Positions 38,847 to 49,686 of a DNA stretch of 64,000 nucleotides are shown piece by piece (the stretch's first letter is position 1; each line of letters starts with the position of its first letter). The position numbers were made by a program, and so were the translations under genes. The notes beneath the pieces are model-generated. The model was given only the letters and a program-made list of their open reading frames with translations. It did not search any database and had not been told where the DNA came from. The stretch lies in the NCBI RefSeq assembly GCF_000224145.3, contig NC_020174.2, positions 1,266,520 through 1,330,519 on the forward strand, given 5' to 3'. This stretch comes from Ciona intestinalis. Taxonomy: Eukaryota > Chordata > Ascidiacea > Phlebobranchia > Cionidae.

Positions 38847-41800
38847 ATGTGGGTTATAGTTTTTGTTCAAGTTTTTCTGGTGGTTTTACTGAATTCGTCC
38901 GAAGCTGGTATAGCGTTTCTTTTCTTTGGTAAGTTACCCAAACTTATGAAATTTTTTTAGCTGTTTTTTTAATGAGACGATAAAGACAAAACTTAAAAGT
39001 TTTACGTGAAAAGTTATGGCTGTATTTCCCCCTCTCTTTCTAACTTTGAATTTCGTTTATTTTATCGAGATTGCTGCTGCAAAACAAATACGTTCATTTT
39101 GCCCGACAAAATAATATTTATATATTTTCTAAATTGTACTTGTAAATGGTTTAATCTTCGAGTAGTTAAGCAGCAGTTACGCTTCGTTTTCATAATTACA
39201 GATTGCAAGATGGATAAGTTTGCTAGAATATCTTGTCCATCAAGTGAACTGGAGATGAAAAGTAAGATTGAATGTTTGGAGTTTGAGTATTGCTGTTGGG
39301 ATGCGACGTGGGATGGAGTACCAAAGTGTTTCGTTGGAAACCCAGGCAAATTAGTTTGTTTATTCATATGAATGCATTTCTTTATTTTGTTTTGATCACA
39401 TCAACGAAGGCCAGTATAGTCTATAAAAGCGAAAAGTGAAGGTAATTGGCGCTATTACATAGTTATGGTAAGGAGTAAAAATACAAAACTTATTCGATAA
39501 ATGTGACCGTTACATCCTATACAAACAGTATATTGTCATAAACCAATTAATTAAATAACACGAAAAATGGGCGTAAAAACCTCACCCATTAAGTATCGGT
39601 AAAGATTTACGGGATGGCACGTCATGAACGAAACCTAACACTCGACGTAAGTTTTTCTATCTAATGCAATTAATTCAAGTTTGCGTTTTTTTAAGAAGAC
39701 TTATTTTTAGCAACATCGACCATCGAACCTCCTTTCACTTATACATCTACTCTACAAACCACGGATGATGACGTCATCACTACGTCATTCAGCACCAACA
39801 CTACCGAAGTAACTGTTACGTCACAATCCACCACTACTGCGGTAGAAGCGATTTTGGCCGAAGCGAAATTAGCGGCAAATTTATCTTCTAATGTAAGTTT
39901 CGTTTTGCTAGTTTTTAAATAAGAAATTTAACTTATTTATCCTCGCATGGCGGGCAACCAAAATTCGTTAATTGCACAATTTTTTTGTTTCTTACAAATC
40001 GTGCACACATATGGGCCAATTGTCTTGCTGTAAACGGCTCAAAACTCCCAGTATTTCATCAGGCGAACGAATTACTGCGTGTACTTGATAACGGAGCTGA
40101 CCAGGAGCAAGATATTCGTTCTCAAATTGTTGGATTTGTGCTTTCTGCTGCGCAACCAGTTTATGAGAATGAGGATGACACTTCGTTATCGGACTGGGTG
40201 GATTTTTTCAACGGAGTTTTGAATTACTCGGAAACCAAAACGCCAGATATGGCTCAGGTGTGTATGTATATAGTCAGTTGTTTAATAAACTCAGTAAATA
40301 ATCTTTGTTACATGAGATGTGTGCATGCTTCCCTAAAATAAAACGTAATACTGTAGTAAATTTCATGTATGGTGCTAACTTTAATAAGATGAAGTCAGAG
40401 AAATGAGAAATTTTAGTTTTCGTTTTTTAGGTTTTTCTGCAAACGTCAAGTTCAATTCTAATCACTGAAGCCAAAACTGTCACGTCTTCCACAACTGCAG
40501 TCAACAACATCGAGAATTACGCTGTTGCCATGACAACTACGTTGCTTGGAAACGACGTCATCAACAACAACGAACGTCACGCGGAAGTTGTGACAAAGTT
40601 GAAGTAAAAAAAAAGAAATTTATTCAATATTTTAGTAAAATTTAATTGTTATTGTCACCGCTAATTCATTTTCTTTCTCGCAGTGACGTCACTATTACGT
40701 CATGCTACGAGGACTCTTCCAATAGCGGGTGTGACCTGATTAATGATGACGTCACGATTTCCACTACCAGTAGCAACCAAAGAAGGTTTGTGTCTTACGT
40801 CACTTACGGTTCGAAACTAGGATTTGCTAATGACGTCAGTTTCCAAGGAGCAACGTCATCACTAACGAGTAACATAGTTTCAATGACATCACATGACGGA
40901 GAAAAGTCATTTGATGACGTCATCGTGAATCTTACCTTTCGTAAGGTATGCACGTTTAATTATAATAATTATAATAGTCCACAATTCAAACTCGTAATCT
41001 ATTCGCATACTTTTCAGAACCAATCAGAAGGTGCCAATGCTTGCGGTTTTTTGACAACAAGCGGTAATTGGTCGGATTCTGGCTGCTCTGTGACGTCACT
41101 AAACGTAACACACGTGACCTGCTCATGTGATCATAATACGTCATTTGCTCTACTGTTCCTGCATTCTGATATTCAGGTAAAAAAATAAAACGTTATAAAA
41201 ATAATAAAGACCACCAAAACCTATATCTGACTTGTTATGACTAAATGATATTTATACTAGTCAAATTTGTGACAATAGATTTAACGTGAACTATTTACAT
41301 GTTTTCAGTTCACGGCAGAAGAATTGGAATACTTGGACATAATAACTTATATTGGTTGTGGAACTTCTATCACAGCTCTCATGCTTACCATATTCACCTT
41401 CGTGTATTTGAAGCTTACACGGGTTAAGGTGGGTCGTTTATTTTACTTCAATGTGTATTACTATATATATAGTAGGGTGGGGTAAGACGGGACACCTTTC
41501 GAACATGATATCCAAATAACCTGATCGCGTTTTAAACAATTAACAACGGCCTCTGGGAGTCGTGAGGATACGGTTTTATAATTTTTTGAATGTTCTTTGT
41601 TTACTATCAAATGGGACGGGAAAAAAAAAATAAAAAAGGTGTCCCATCTTACCCCACCTTTTAATCAAACTTCTGATATTTCTACTGTGAGATTATTGTA
41701 TTTAAATGCAATTGGCAAGTCTCATGTCTTAAGTCTTACGTAGCATATATAGCATATAATTTCATCACGATAACCAAGTAATGACAATGCAGCAGCAAAT

Positions 41801-44800
41801 CACCAATCGTTTAACCCAGCTATGGATATATAATATATATGCGCATAAGCAGGAGCGTTTTCCCTCGAAAAGACATTAAGTTATTTGATCGTAACTAACT
41901 CTATTTTTCCAGCGTATAATTCTACATATGAACTTGGCGGTCACTTTATGCTTGGGGCAAATAATTCTTCTGATTGGAACGAAAGTAGAAGTTGGAACAG
42001 TGGGTTCGGTGATATTTATAACATTTGCTTATGGTGTAAAGCTATTGTGTGTATAGTTAAGTGGGATTTGTGTTTGCTGCGTCTATTCTTTGAATATTTA
42101 TTGAAGTAGATTGGGGTAAGATGGCACATGTTTTTATTTTCTTTTATCTTCTCATTAGGTATAGCAAACAAAGAATACTTACAGAATTATATATTAGTAT
42201 CGTCACGACTCTGATAAAGCGTTGGTAATTGTTGAAAACAGGATAATAAAATATGAGATATCATGTGCTATCCATCTTCCCCCATGGTACTCATATCACG
42301 AAGCATATTTTGTGACACTTTTTTGCACTCACGGTGAATAAAAGTAAGAAATTGACAACTTTTTCCACCAAAATTGTGCAACAAGTCAACCGCAAGCCAC
42401 GTGATTATTACATTATTCTAACCTGGTACATTTTATATTGAAGCCCTTCTGTAAAGTAGTAGCAGTGACGTTGCATCTTCTCTTTATGACGTCATTCTCA
42501 TGGATGTTGATGGAAGGAATTCTTCTTTACTTCCAATCAGTGAGGGCCGTGAAAGGAGATGTCAACTTTACTCTTATGCTCGGTAAGTTATGGATATATG
42601 TTACCACTTCCAAGATTTTATATAATGGGGGTTATGATTATTGGTTGCTCATAGTCAGATTGATTGAATAAACAAAATGTAGGCTGATTTTTGTTGTACC
42701 GTTGGTTTGCTGGTATGTAGATCTTTTTGATTTTCCACTGAATAAATATTACTTATACTTGTTCTCGCATGCTGGGCGAACAGTCGTTATAGCGCGGGTG
42801 TTCTGTTTTATGCACCTCGTTATGGCTGACGTGTTACCACGGAAGTAACTTTGTGGGTTATGCCTCTTAATACCATTTCCCTTGAACACATTCATCTTTT
42901 ATAACAAGGTTTCGGGTGGCTACTACCAATAGTGATAGTTGGTGTCTCTCTGGGCGTTGGTTTTGATGGTTACGGGGTCGATAAAGGTTGTTGGTTGTCG
43001 GTAAAGAACGGCCTTACCTGGGCGTTCATAGGTCCTGCACTCGGGTTCATAACGGTATTGTATTTTATATAACTCGAGTTCTTTATTGAGTAAAACAATC
43101 ACTGGTACATTTTTATTCTCGTGTAGTAGGGCAACGATGGGTGCTCTGTTACTACACATCGTACCTACTTACAAGAGTTACCCCATATGTAACTTTGTAG
43201 GGCATTATATTGATCACTATATTTTTCTTGATATTTGACTTACAATTTAAACAACACATCAGGGCCTACTAAAAGAAACCGCTTTTAAGTGTCTTGTATA
43301 GCAGCGTCCAGTCTTGAACCCAAAATATCTCTATAGGCTAAAAAGACAGGAGTGCCAAAACACTGTGCACGTATGATTCGGCAATTGAAATAAACCAGCA
43401 ATAAATAATGAGGCCAACCTGCTGTGTAGATTACGCTAGTGTTGACATGTTCGTTTCATTCACAGCTAAACATTATAATGCTTGCGATGATCGTGCGCGT
43501 TTTCCTCAAGTTAAAAATGAACGCCAAAAGTGGGGAGTGGCAGAGAACAAGACGAGCGGTCAAAGCAATAGCTTTCCTTACCCCGCTACTCGGGTTGACG
43601 TGGGTGTTTGGGGTCCTTGCTGTGAGCCAATCAACGAAATGGTTCATCTACATTTTCAGCGTACTGAACTCTTTGCAGGTACGACACGTCTGAGTGATTT
43701 TGTAGTCGATTTTACGCTTCATAAAATAGGGTGGGGTAAAAGTGGATTACTTTTCATTCTCTTTTCTCGTCCCATTGGGTATTAAAGAAAGAATTTTATA
43801 CAAAATTATTTAACCCTAGCCCCTGGACTTACAACTAAGAAATAAAAGATATAAAATATACCCCGGAAATATGGGATATTAAGTGCTATAACGGTTTCCT
43901 AACTTACCCCACAGTGCTATACACGTATCTCTGTATATAGGGCCGAATAGTTTGTCTTATTTACGCTGGATTATAGCGTGTATGCCTAGGATAAATACAA
44001 TGCGAATGCTTGAATACAGCTTGCTATAATATGTGTTGCTCCAACCCAGCAGTGGTTATTAATGGATTGTAAAAATTGTCAGGCCAACAAAAAAATCACA
44101 CACAAAGTAACATACGCTACATTGTAACTCGTCAGCTTGCACGAGGTGTATAAAATAGAACACCCGTGTTTAACGACTGTCGTTTTCCGATCGGGAATAT
44201 AAAACAAGTTACACTTATTTATTTATTTCTTCATTTATTTATCCATACGTCTTTAAGTTGTAAAGTGTAAACAGGGATTGACAATCTTCGTGTTTCACTG
44301 CCTTCGCAACGAAGACGTGCGAAAAGCTTTCACAAAGAAATACAAACGATCGTTCAGAAACACGAGCGGTGTTTTCAGTACAGTAACTCCTTCATCTGGA
44401 CCTGACAGCACATTTGTGAGAACGACTGCCGGGTTTACACCTAGAATACCACACAAGGTATTGCTGCATACAATGTTTTAGTACCGGTACAATATTGTTA
44501 TAACTTGGCTGGGAAGAATCACATAGGCCTACTCTATTTGTGTTTTTAATACATATTTAGGCGCGCTTATAGAGGTATAGTAGAGTGGGGGAAGACGGGA
44601 CATCTTGAGCACATAATATCTTATTGTCTTGATCGTGTTTTAAACAATTAACAACGGTCTATGGGATTTGTAAGGATACAGTCTTATGATTCTTTGAATG
44701 TTCTTTGTTTACTATACTAAATTTGACAAGAAAATAGAATAAAAAGGTCCCCCGTCTTTTCCCATCCTATCATATAAACGACCAGTACAATAAAGCTTAA

Positions 44801-44836
44801 TTTCACAACTTTATTATATTTTAGGTGAAGTGGTAA
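38847..44836 (+). CDS. Adhesion G-protein-coupled receptor with N-terminal trefoil domain
   Basis: Exons: 38847-38928, 39202-39345, 39711-39892, 40063-40257, 40431-40603, 40684-40945, 41018-41176, 41309-41428, 41913-41999, 42444-42582, 42909-43054, 43466-43678, 44275-44457, 44825-44836; 2,097 nt, 698 residues, all phases closing. Order: signal peptide (1-20, MWVIVFVQVFLVVLLNSSEA); a P-type trefoil-like module (about 29-70) with the spacing CKMDKFARISC, then C, then YCCWD, then CF; a Ser/Thr-rich stalk (76-136); a GAIN-like region; a GPS (about 355-394) with NWSDSGC and CSCDHNTSFALL; TM1 (400-439); TM2 (440-468); TM3 with CKVVAVTLHLL and WMLMEGILLY; TM4-5 with KGCWLS; TM6-7 with TPLLGLTWVFG; and a 60-residue tail ending VKW. 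Family: class B2/adhesion GPCR at the plasma membrane. The exact 5' edges of exons 4 and 1 are the least certain points. Intron 2 needs a GC donor. Confidence 0.88.
41470..41662 (+). mobile_element. Short TIR element (MITE family 1), about 190 bp
   Basis: Begins TAGTAGGGTGGGGTAAGACG and ends with the inverted version (cccatcttaccccacc). The core has the shared blocks gttttaaacaattaacaacg and ttgaatgttctttgtttac. It lies in intron 8 of the adhesion GPCR gene. Confidence 0.8.
42109..42290 (-). mobile_element. MITE family 1 copy, reverse orientation
   Basis: Starts gattggggtaagatggcaca and ends ctatccatcttcccccatgg, with the core running in the opposite sense to the copy at 41470. In intron 9 of the receptor gene. 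Confidence 0.65.
42755..42870 (-). repeat. Composite SINE 3' module
   Basis: The block ggtgttctgttttatgcacc matches 17115 and the inverted copies at 35130 and 44130. In the receptor intron before exon 42909. Confidence 0.5.
43727..43920 (-). mobile_element. MITE family 1 copy, reverse orientation
   Basis: Starts agggtggggtaaaagtggat and ends cttaccccacagtgctat. The central part is diverged from the other copies. In an intron of the receptor gene. Confidence 0.65.
43980..44216 (+). repeat. Composite SINE-like repeat
   Basis: The block tgttgctccaacccagcagt is followed by tgcacgaggtgtataaaata and acacccgtgtttaacgactg, the same two-module order as at 35015. In a receptor intron. Confidence 0.5.
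44576..44775 (+). mobile_element. MITE family 1 copy
   Basis: Starts tatagtagagtgggggaaga and ends cccatcctatcatata, with both core blocks present. In the last intron of the receptor gene. Confidence 0.75.
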
Positions 44837-45622
44837 AAGATTATCCAGTACTGTCCGTAATATCTGATTTCGTTTGTGAATTCTATTTCATAAGTCACTA
44901 CTTTGAAATGTACATTCTCATGTCGACAGAAAAGTATTTTTTTATGGAGCCATTGTACATATTGTTTCTGTGTAACTTGACGGCGCTTCACACCGAAATC
45001 TCTGGCACACAAATTATATTTTGCGTAGACGTTCGTATACATAGTCTGTAGGTTGCTACTCGTATATATATAGAACCGAGATATAGTAGGGTGTGGGCTG
45101 GATATGTTTTACAGTTGGTAGTAAACAAAAAATATTTACAAAGTTATTTAGTTGTAGCATTGCGACTATAAAACAGCGTTGTTAATTGTCAAAAAAACGA
45201 TTGGAAAAAATTTTTTTAGGTGATAACGGTATGCCATCTTACCCCACAGTACTATATCTCTAGTAGGCCGTGGTAAAATCATGTTCGAATAGAATAAAAT
45301 ATCGATATAGCATTTATGGTGTTTAATTTTGTTGAAAGAAGTGCTAAAAAGAATCCGAAAGTGTTTAAATAGCGTTGTTTTTTAAAGGAAATCCTCGGTT
45401 TACGAGTTTTAGGTTTCTGTGTTTAGATTTTAGGGGAAACCCCTCGTAGCTAAAATAAGAAATTTCTGCAATGTGGTATTCGGTATAGTAAATTAAGTTT
45501 AGGGATGATTTTGGCCACAGGAGTTCCACGAAACTTAATAGAATGAAAAGATACAATTAAGAATTAACCAGTAAAGTTCAGGAGGTTTCAAATTCTGATT
45601 TTTTTACTCGTAAAAGACAAAG
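44837..45622 (+). other. Receptor 3'UTR and MTFP1 upstream region
   Basis: It holds a MITE family 1 copy (45081-45255) and an AATAAA at about 45292-45297, the likely poly(A) signal of the receptor gene. The roughly 320 bases from there to the MTFP1 start must hold the MTFP1 promoter. No TATA box is clear. Small open frames here have no recognisable content. Confidence 0.45.
45081..45255 (-). mobile_element. MITE family 1 copy, reverse orientation
   Basis: Starts atatagtagggtgtgggctg and ends gccatcttaccccacagtac. It lies in the 3' region of the receptor transcript, about 370 bases before MTFP1. Confidence 0.6.
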
Positions 45623-48190
45623 ATGAGCGTCTCTAGGCCAAGCAATGTCAGCCATGAAACTGACGTTTTTCGACACACCCCACTTCGTTATATGGGTAAG
45701 TTTAAGTAAATATACGGTGCTAGTAAAGAATCTCCCCCCCACTTTATTTACTAACCACTAACCCTTAAATATTAACCCCTAACTAACTGACTAACTACCC
45801 ATATGTGCAATGTGCTATAATCACTAACCATCAACCACTAACACTTTCCACCACCAGCCTATTCGGCTATGTACTGGAGGACTCTTGGTGGTGGTGAAGA
45901 ATCTTCTCCCCACCTTATTTGCTAACCACTAACCCCTAACCTAACCCCCTAGGTTAGGTGTTGATGGTGGTAATCCTGTCGCTGGTGACCAGTGAAAATT
46001 TTGGTCTCAAAATGTACTTTACGTCTCCCTGATACCCGCTGTATAATTTTTTTTTGAAAAAACTCGGGCGTTCGTGTCGAAAATTAACTTTGAAAATGCG
46101 CGAAAACGTGCTGCGTCACCGTAATTCGCCTGACTTGCGTAAGGTTAACGATTTATTACGTCACAATAGCGATATGTTACGTCACAGTAGTGACATATTA
46201 CGTACGTTACAGCATGTTATAATCGTGTTTTTCGCACTGTTTTATGTTAGGGAAAACCCCAAGTCCTAACCCTTAACCCAACCCTAACCCCTACGTTTAA
46301 CCCGTAACCTCTAAATCCAAAAAAAACTAACAAATTACGTAATCTGTAACGTAGAAATCAAAGGTTGTAATACGCATTCTATGACGTCATAATCTAACCT
46401 TTGCCGGCTCGTGTGGAATATACGGTGACGCAGCACGATTTCGCGCATTTCAAAGTTAATTTTCGATACGAACGCCCGAGTTTTTTTTAAAAAAAATTAT
46501 ACAGCGAGTATCAGGGAGACGTAAGGTACATTTTGAGACCAAAATTTTCACTGGTCACCAGCGACAGGATTACCGTTGATGGTTAGGGGGTTAGTGGTTA
46601 TAGGGGTTAGTAGTTAGTGGTTATAGGGGTTAGGGGTTAGTGGTTACCAAATAAGGGGGGGGGGGGGATTCTTCACTAGCACCGGATTCTTTACTAGTGG
46701 TGTATACACAACCAAGCAATTTGTGATAGATTAACGTGTATACACAACCAAGCAATTTGTGATAGGTTACGAACCTATTCCTTCGTTCATTTAGGTTATG
46801 CAAACGAAGTTGGTGAAGCATTTCGTTCCATGGTACCAAGATCTGTGGTGTATGCAAGTTATGCAGTCGCAAGTGTGTACGTACTAGCTGATGCTTCTTC
46901 TAAAGGTTTAAACTCATCAGTAAGTGTTATAGTGATCAAAACTTGCTGTTGGTAATATTGTAAAAGCTGGTGTTTCCTTAGAAAATCTTGTATTCATGTC
47001 TTGTTTTATAATAGTTTTATTGTGTTAAAGTTTGTTGCTAGTTAGTAGTTCCTACTTTTGAAATTTTACTCAGTTTCGCCAGGTTTTATAAAATTTATGT
47101 TTACTAAGAACAAACTGATATTAAGATTATTATGATCTGTGAATCCAGCGTATTACTGTTACTGATTCCTTTCGAAAAAATAGTCATGTTGATTTTCCAT
47201 ATTGGTAAGTTAAAGTTATTACCATTATATACATTTCTTTTGTGTAGACAGTCACTAACACTGCTGAAAGAAAAACCAAAGGTTCACCTGTTGTTGCATT
47301 TACAGATGCATTGGTTTGGCAATCCCTTGCGTCAGTTGTTATACCAGGTGACTGTCTAATTATGTATTATACTATAATCTAAGTTGTTTAGGGATATATG
47401 TATATTATCCTCTCGTTGCAGAAAAATTACAGGTGTTATACCCCGATGTTCATACACCTCGTGCCAGCTTACGAGTTACCAAGCATATTACTTCATGGGT
47501 TATGATTTTTTTTGTGTGGCTGACAATTTGGACAACCCATTAGTGACCACTGGGCTGGAGCAATTGCCGTTAAGTGTCTTGTCCAAAGATAAATACGCCC
47601 ACAGTGGTATATAAATTAGTTTTGTTTGGGGAAATGAACCCTGTCTGTGACTTTATTTATTTATATACAACTTAAAGGTTTTACAATAAATCGAATTTGC
47701 GCTGGTGCAACATTTACTCTGAGACACATCGCACCTAAGGTTCCAATTATTGGAAGGAAATGGATTTCAACAATTATTGGACTTCTAGCAATACCTGTTA
47801 TTATACACCCTATTGATAGGTATGTACATGCTGATGGTATGTTATTTATATTGTCTGCTTTTATGGCAGGATAACGTATTTGTCAGGATTATGCTTAAAA
47901 AGGTGAAAAAATTGTTTTCTTACTTACTGTTTGCACCAGAAGTTACTCATACTGCCACCATTGTAGGTGTGTGTCTTGGACAAGATATTTAATTTCTGTA
48001 ACCCAATGCTCACTAATGAGTTGTTACATGTGTGTTATATTTCATTAATGCTGGTTAAGTAAGTGGCTTTGATTCACCAAAATTTGATTGTTTAATGTTG
48101 CTGATATTTTTTTTTTCTAGATCAGTTGACTTTCTTATGGACAGCTCAATCCGAAAAGTTTATTTATGCAAAACCTCAAGTGCAAAGTGA
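45623..48190 (+). CDS. MTFP1: Mitochondrial fission process protein 1
   Basis: Inner-mitochondrial-membrane protein (MTP18) linked to mitochondrial division. Five exons: 45623-45695, 46795-46919, 47248-47347, 47678-47819, 48121-48190, summing to 169 codons plus stop, close to the 166 residues of human MTFP1. Recognised sequence: FRHTPLRYMGYANEVGEAFR at the N-terminus, VVYASYAVASVYVLADA (first membrane segment), TDALVWQSLASVVIPGFTIN, then the end of the second half with IPVIIHPIDRSVDFLMD. All introns are GT-AG and phases close. Intron 1 carries a 968-base foldback element and a 36-base tandem duplication near its acceptor; intron 3 carries a SINE-like repeat. No TGA or frame problems were seen. 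Confidence 0.95.
45716..46683. mobile_element. Long foldback element (family 3), about 970 bp
   Basis: Long inverted arms start ggtgctagtaaagaatc on the left and end gattcttcactagcacc on the right. The inner ~170 bases of the arms are near identical (left about 45965-46120, right about 46420-46580; gtcgctggtgaccagtgaaa and its complement). The outer arms are runs of ctaacccctaaccac-type sequence with poly-C or poly-G. The ~260-base loop is AT-rich with tacgtcaca-type repeats. It sits in MTFP1 intron 1. A frame at 46054-46269 lies within it and is not a gene. Confidence 0.8.
46700..46771 (+). repeat. 36-base tandem duplication
   Basis: Two copies of a unit beginning gtgtatacacaaccaagcaa lie head to tail, 24 bases before the acceptor of MTFP1 exon 2, next to the right end of the foldback element. 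Confidence 0.85.
47410..47605 (-). repeat. Composite SINE-like repeat
   Basis: Contains ttcatacacctcgtgccagc (second module) and ccactgggctggagcaattg (SINE body). In MTFP1 intron 3. Confidence 0.5.
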
Positions 48191-49385
48191 TCACTGTACA
48201 TTTGGTTCTGTAGGAAATTTTATGTTTTATTTTCACTGCTGAGTCATGCTGCTAGCTTCATTTACCTCTTTTAAATGTTGTTTAGAGTTTCTACTTATTG
48301 TTTCTTGTTTCAACATGGGTGCCAAAGTTTAAAAAAGAATTTGTTTTCATGTCAAATATACAAAACTGTTTCTTAAGATTAAATATTGTTACTCGTCGAC
48401 ATGTATTGTATAAGTGGACGTCTATATTTGTACTTGTTACATAAGTTTAGGTAAGGCAGTTATATGCAGGCTAATAATAGTAAAAAATACTTTATTTAGT
48501 ATATTGCTATTTTGGTACAGTTAATGTTAAATGGTTGGTTTAAAAATTCAGTACATCTAAAAGCAGTTGTACATAGTATTTTTAAACAAAACAGTAACTA
48601 AAATTATATTATTGCAAAAAAAATGTCAAAAAGTTAGAAAAATATTAATGCACAGTTTAACAATAGGGTGAAAAAAATAATTATTCAGATGGGGTAATCA
48701 GGAATTTCAAAGAGCACAACTGCTAAGATATATAAGTTAACTTAAACAACAAAATTATAAGCTATGTTGTAATTTAGTTTTAAAGGGTGCATAAAAAATC
48801 TGATCAGTTTTAATACAACATAACATTTCGTATGCATGATATGTTTAACCGAAACTAGAGATGAACATCGTAACCTACACAAGTGATGTCATGTTTGTGG
48901 TTTAAAACTCCTCGCAACTACAAGAACAATATTTAGGTAAACTTAACATTTAATTGGGTGGGGGGAGACGGGACACCTTTAATACATAATATCAATGTTA
49001 TTATATGTACATATATTAACATTGATAATATCCAAATATCTTGACCGTGTTTTAAACAACCAACAACGGTCCATGGGATACGGTTTTATGATTCCTAAAT
49101 GTTCTTTGTGTACGACCGAATGGGAAGAGAAAATTGAATGAAAGGTGTCCTATCTTCCCCCTTTCCACTATATATATATTTATAGAGCTTCCGGTGCGGC
49201 GTTCTGGTGGTTTGGGTCTGTAATCCAGCCTTGATTTTATTTAATCTCTGCCTAATATAAGACTTCCGTTTAGTTTACCAAGTTAGCGGTAACACTGTAT
49301 TACGTAATATTACGTGCTACCGAATGCTTCATAGAAGCGTGTATTTTGAGATCACGTGTGTTACGCAATCACTGACTTGACGCAG
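48191..49385. other. MTFP1 3'UTR and convergent intergenic region
   Basis: AT-rich sequence between the convergent MTFP1 gene (+) and the tandem membrane-protein genes (-). Apart from a MITE family 1 copy at 48953-49172, no gene is supported. Confidence 0.5.
48953..49172 (+). mobile_element. MITE family 1 copy with an internal hairpin
   Basis: Left end gggtggggggagacgggaca, right end cctatcttccccctttccac. An extra internal palindrome (atatcaatgttat / ataacattgatat type) of about 40 bases follows the left end. It lies between MTFP1 and the tandem membrane-protein genes. Confidence 0.7.
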
Positions 49386-49686
49386 TTAAATTTTTTCTGG
49401 TACTTTTCCATCAATTGGAGCAGAGTAGGGTTTTGTTCCAAAATCGGTCGTTGTTGCGTATTGTGTCGCGTAGTTTGGGTTATATTGCTGGGTTGGGTAA
49501 GATGCTGTGGAATCGACCGGTCGACTCTGGGGTATTGCAAGGCCTACTTGTGGCTGCTGAAGGACAACTGGGACACCACCTTGCATTTGGTTTCGTTCTC
49601 GTTCTTTCTTTATTAGTTGTTTACGAATACAAAACAATATCAACGCCAATATTAAAACCACCCCTGCTGACACTGTTCCCACGATT
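49386..49686 (-). CDS. Single-pass membrane protein, 3' exon (tandem paralogue A)
   Basis: Unrecognised gene; last coding exon on the minus strand, acceptor gtttgggcag at 49687-49696, 99 codons plus stop at 49386. It starts with a membrane segment (IVGTVSAGVVLILALILFCI) followed by a basic stop-transfer stretch (RKQLIKKERER) and a Pro/Gln/Tyr-rich tail with YNPNYATQY. A preceding exon probably ends at 49914 (donor C|gtaagt) with KRKMSYIDIKT; its 5' edge is unclear. The architecture resembles Shisa/CYYR1-like adaptors (type I, Tyr/Pro tail), but that is only a likeness. The intron position, phase and YNxNYATQY motif match paralogue B next door. Confidence 0.6.

Noticed and set aside
43408-43785. 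125-codon open frame in the receptor region
   Set aside because: Shadow frame of the TM5-TM7 exon 43466-43678, whose true frame shows class B2 membrane segments.
46054-46269. 71-codon Arg/His/Leu-rich frame
   Set aside because: Lies inside the foldback element and is made of its internal tacgtcac repeats.
45720-46670. Telomere or interstitial telomeric repeat
   Set aside because: The ctaaccc runs are degenerate (ctaaccac, ctaacccct) and arranged as two inverted arms of one element, not an ordered TTAGGG array.
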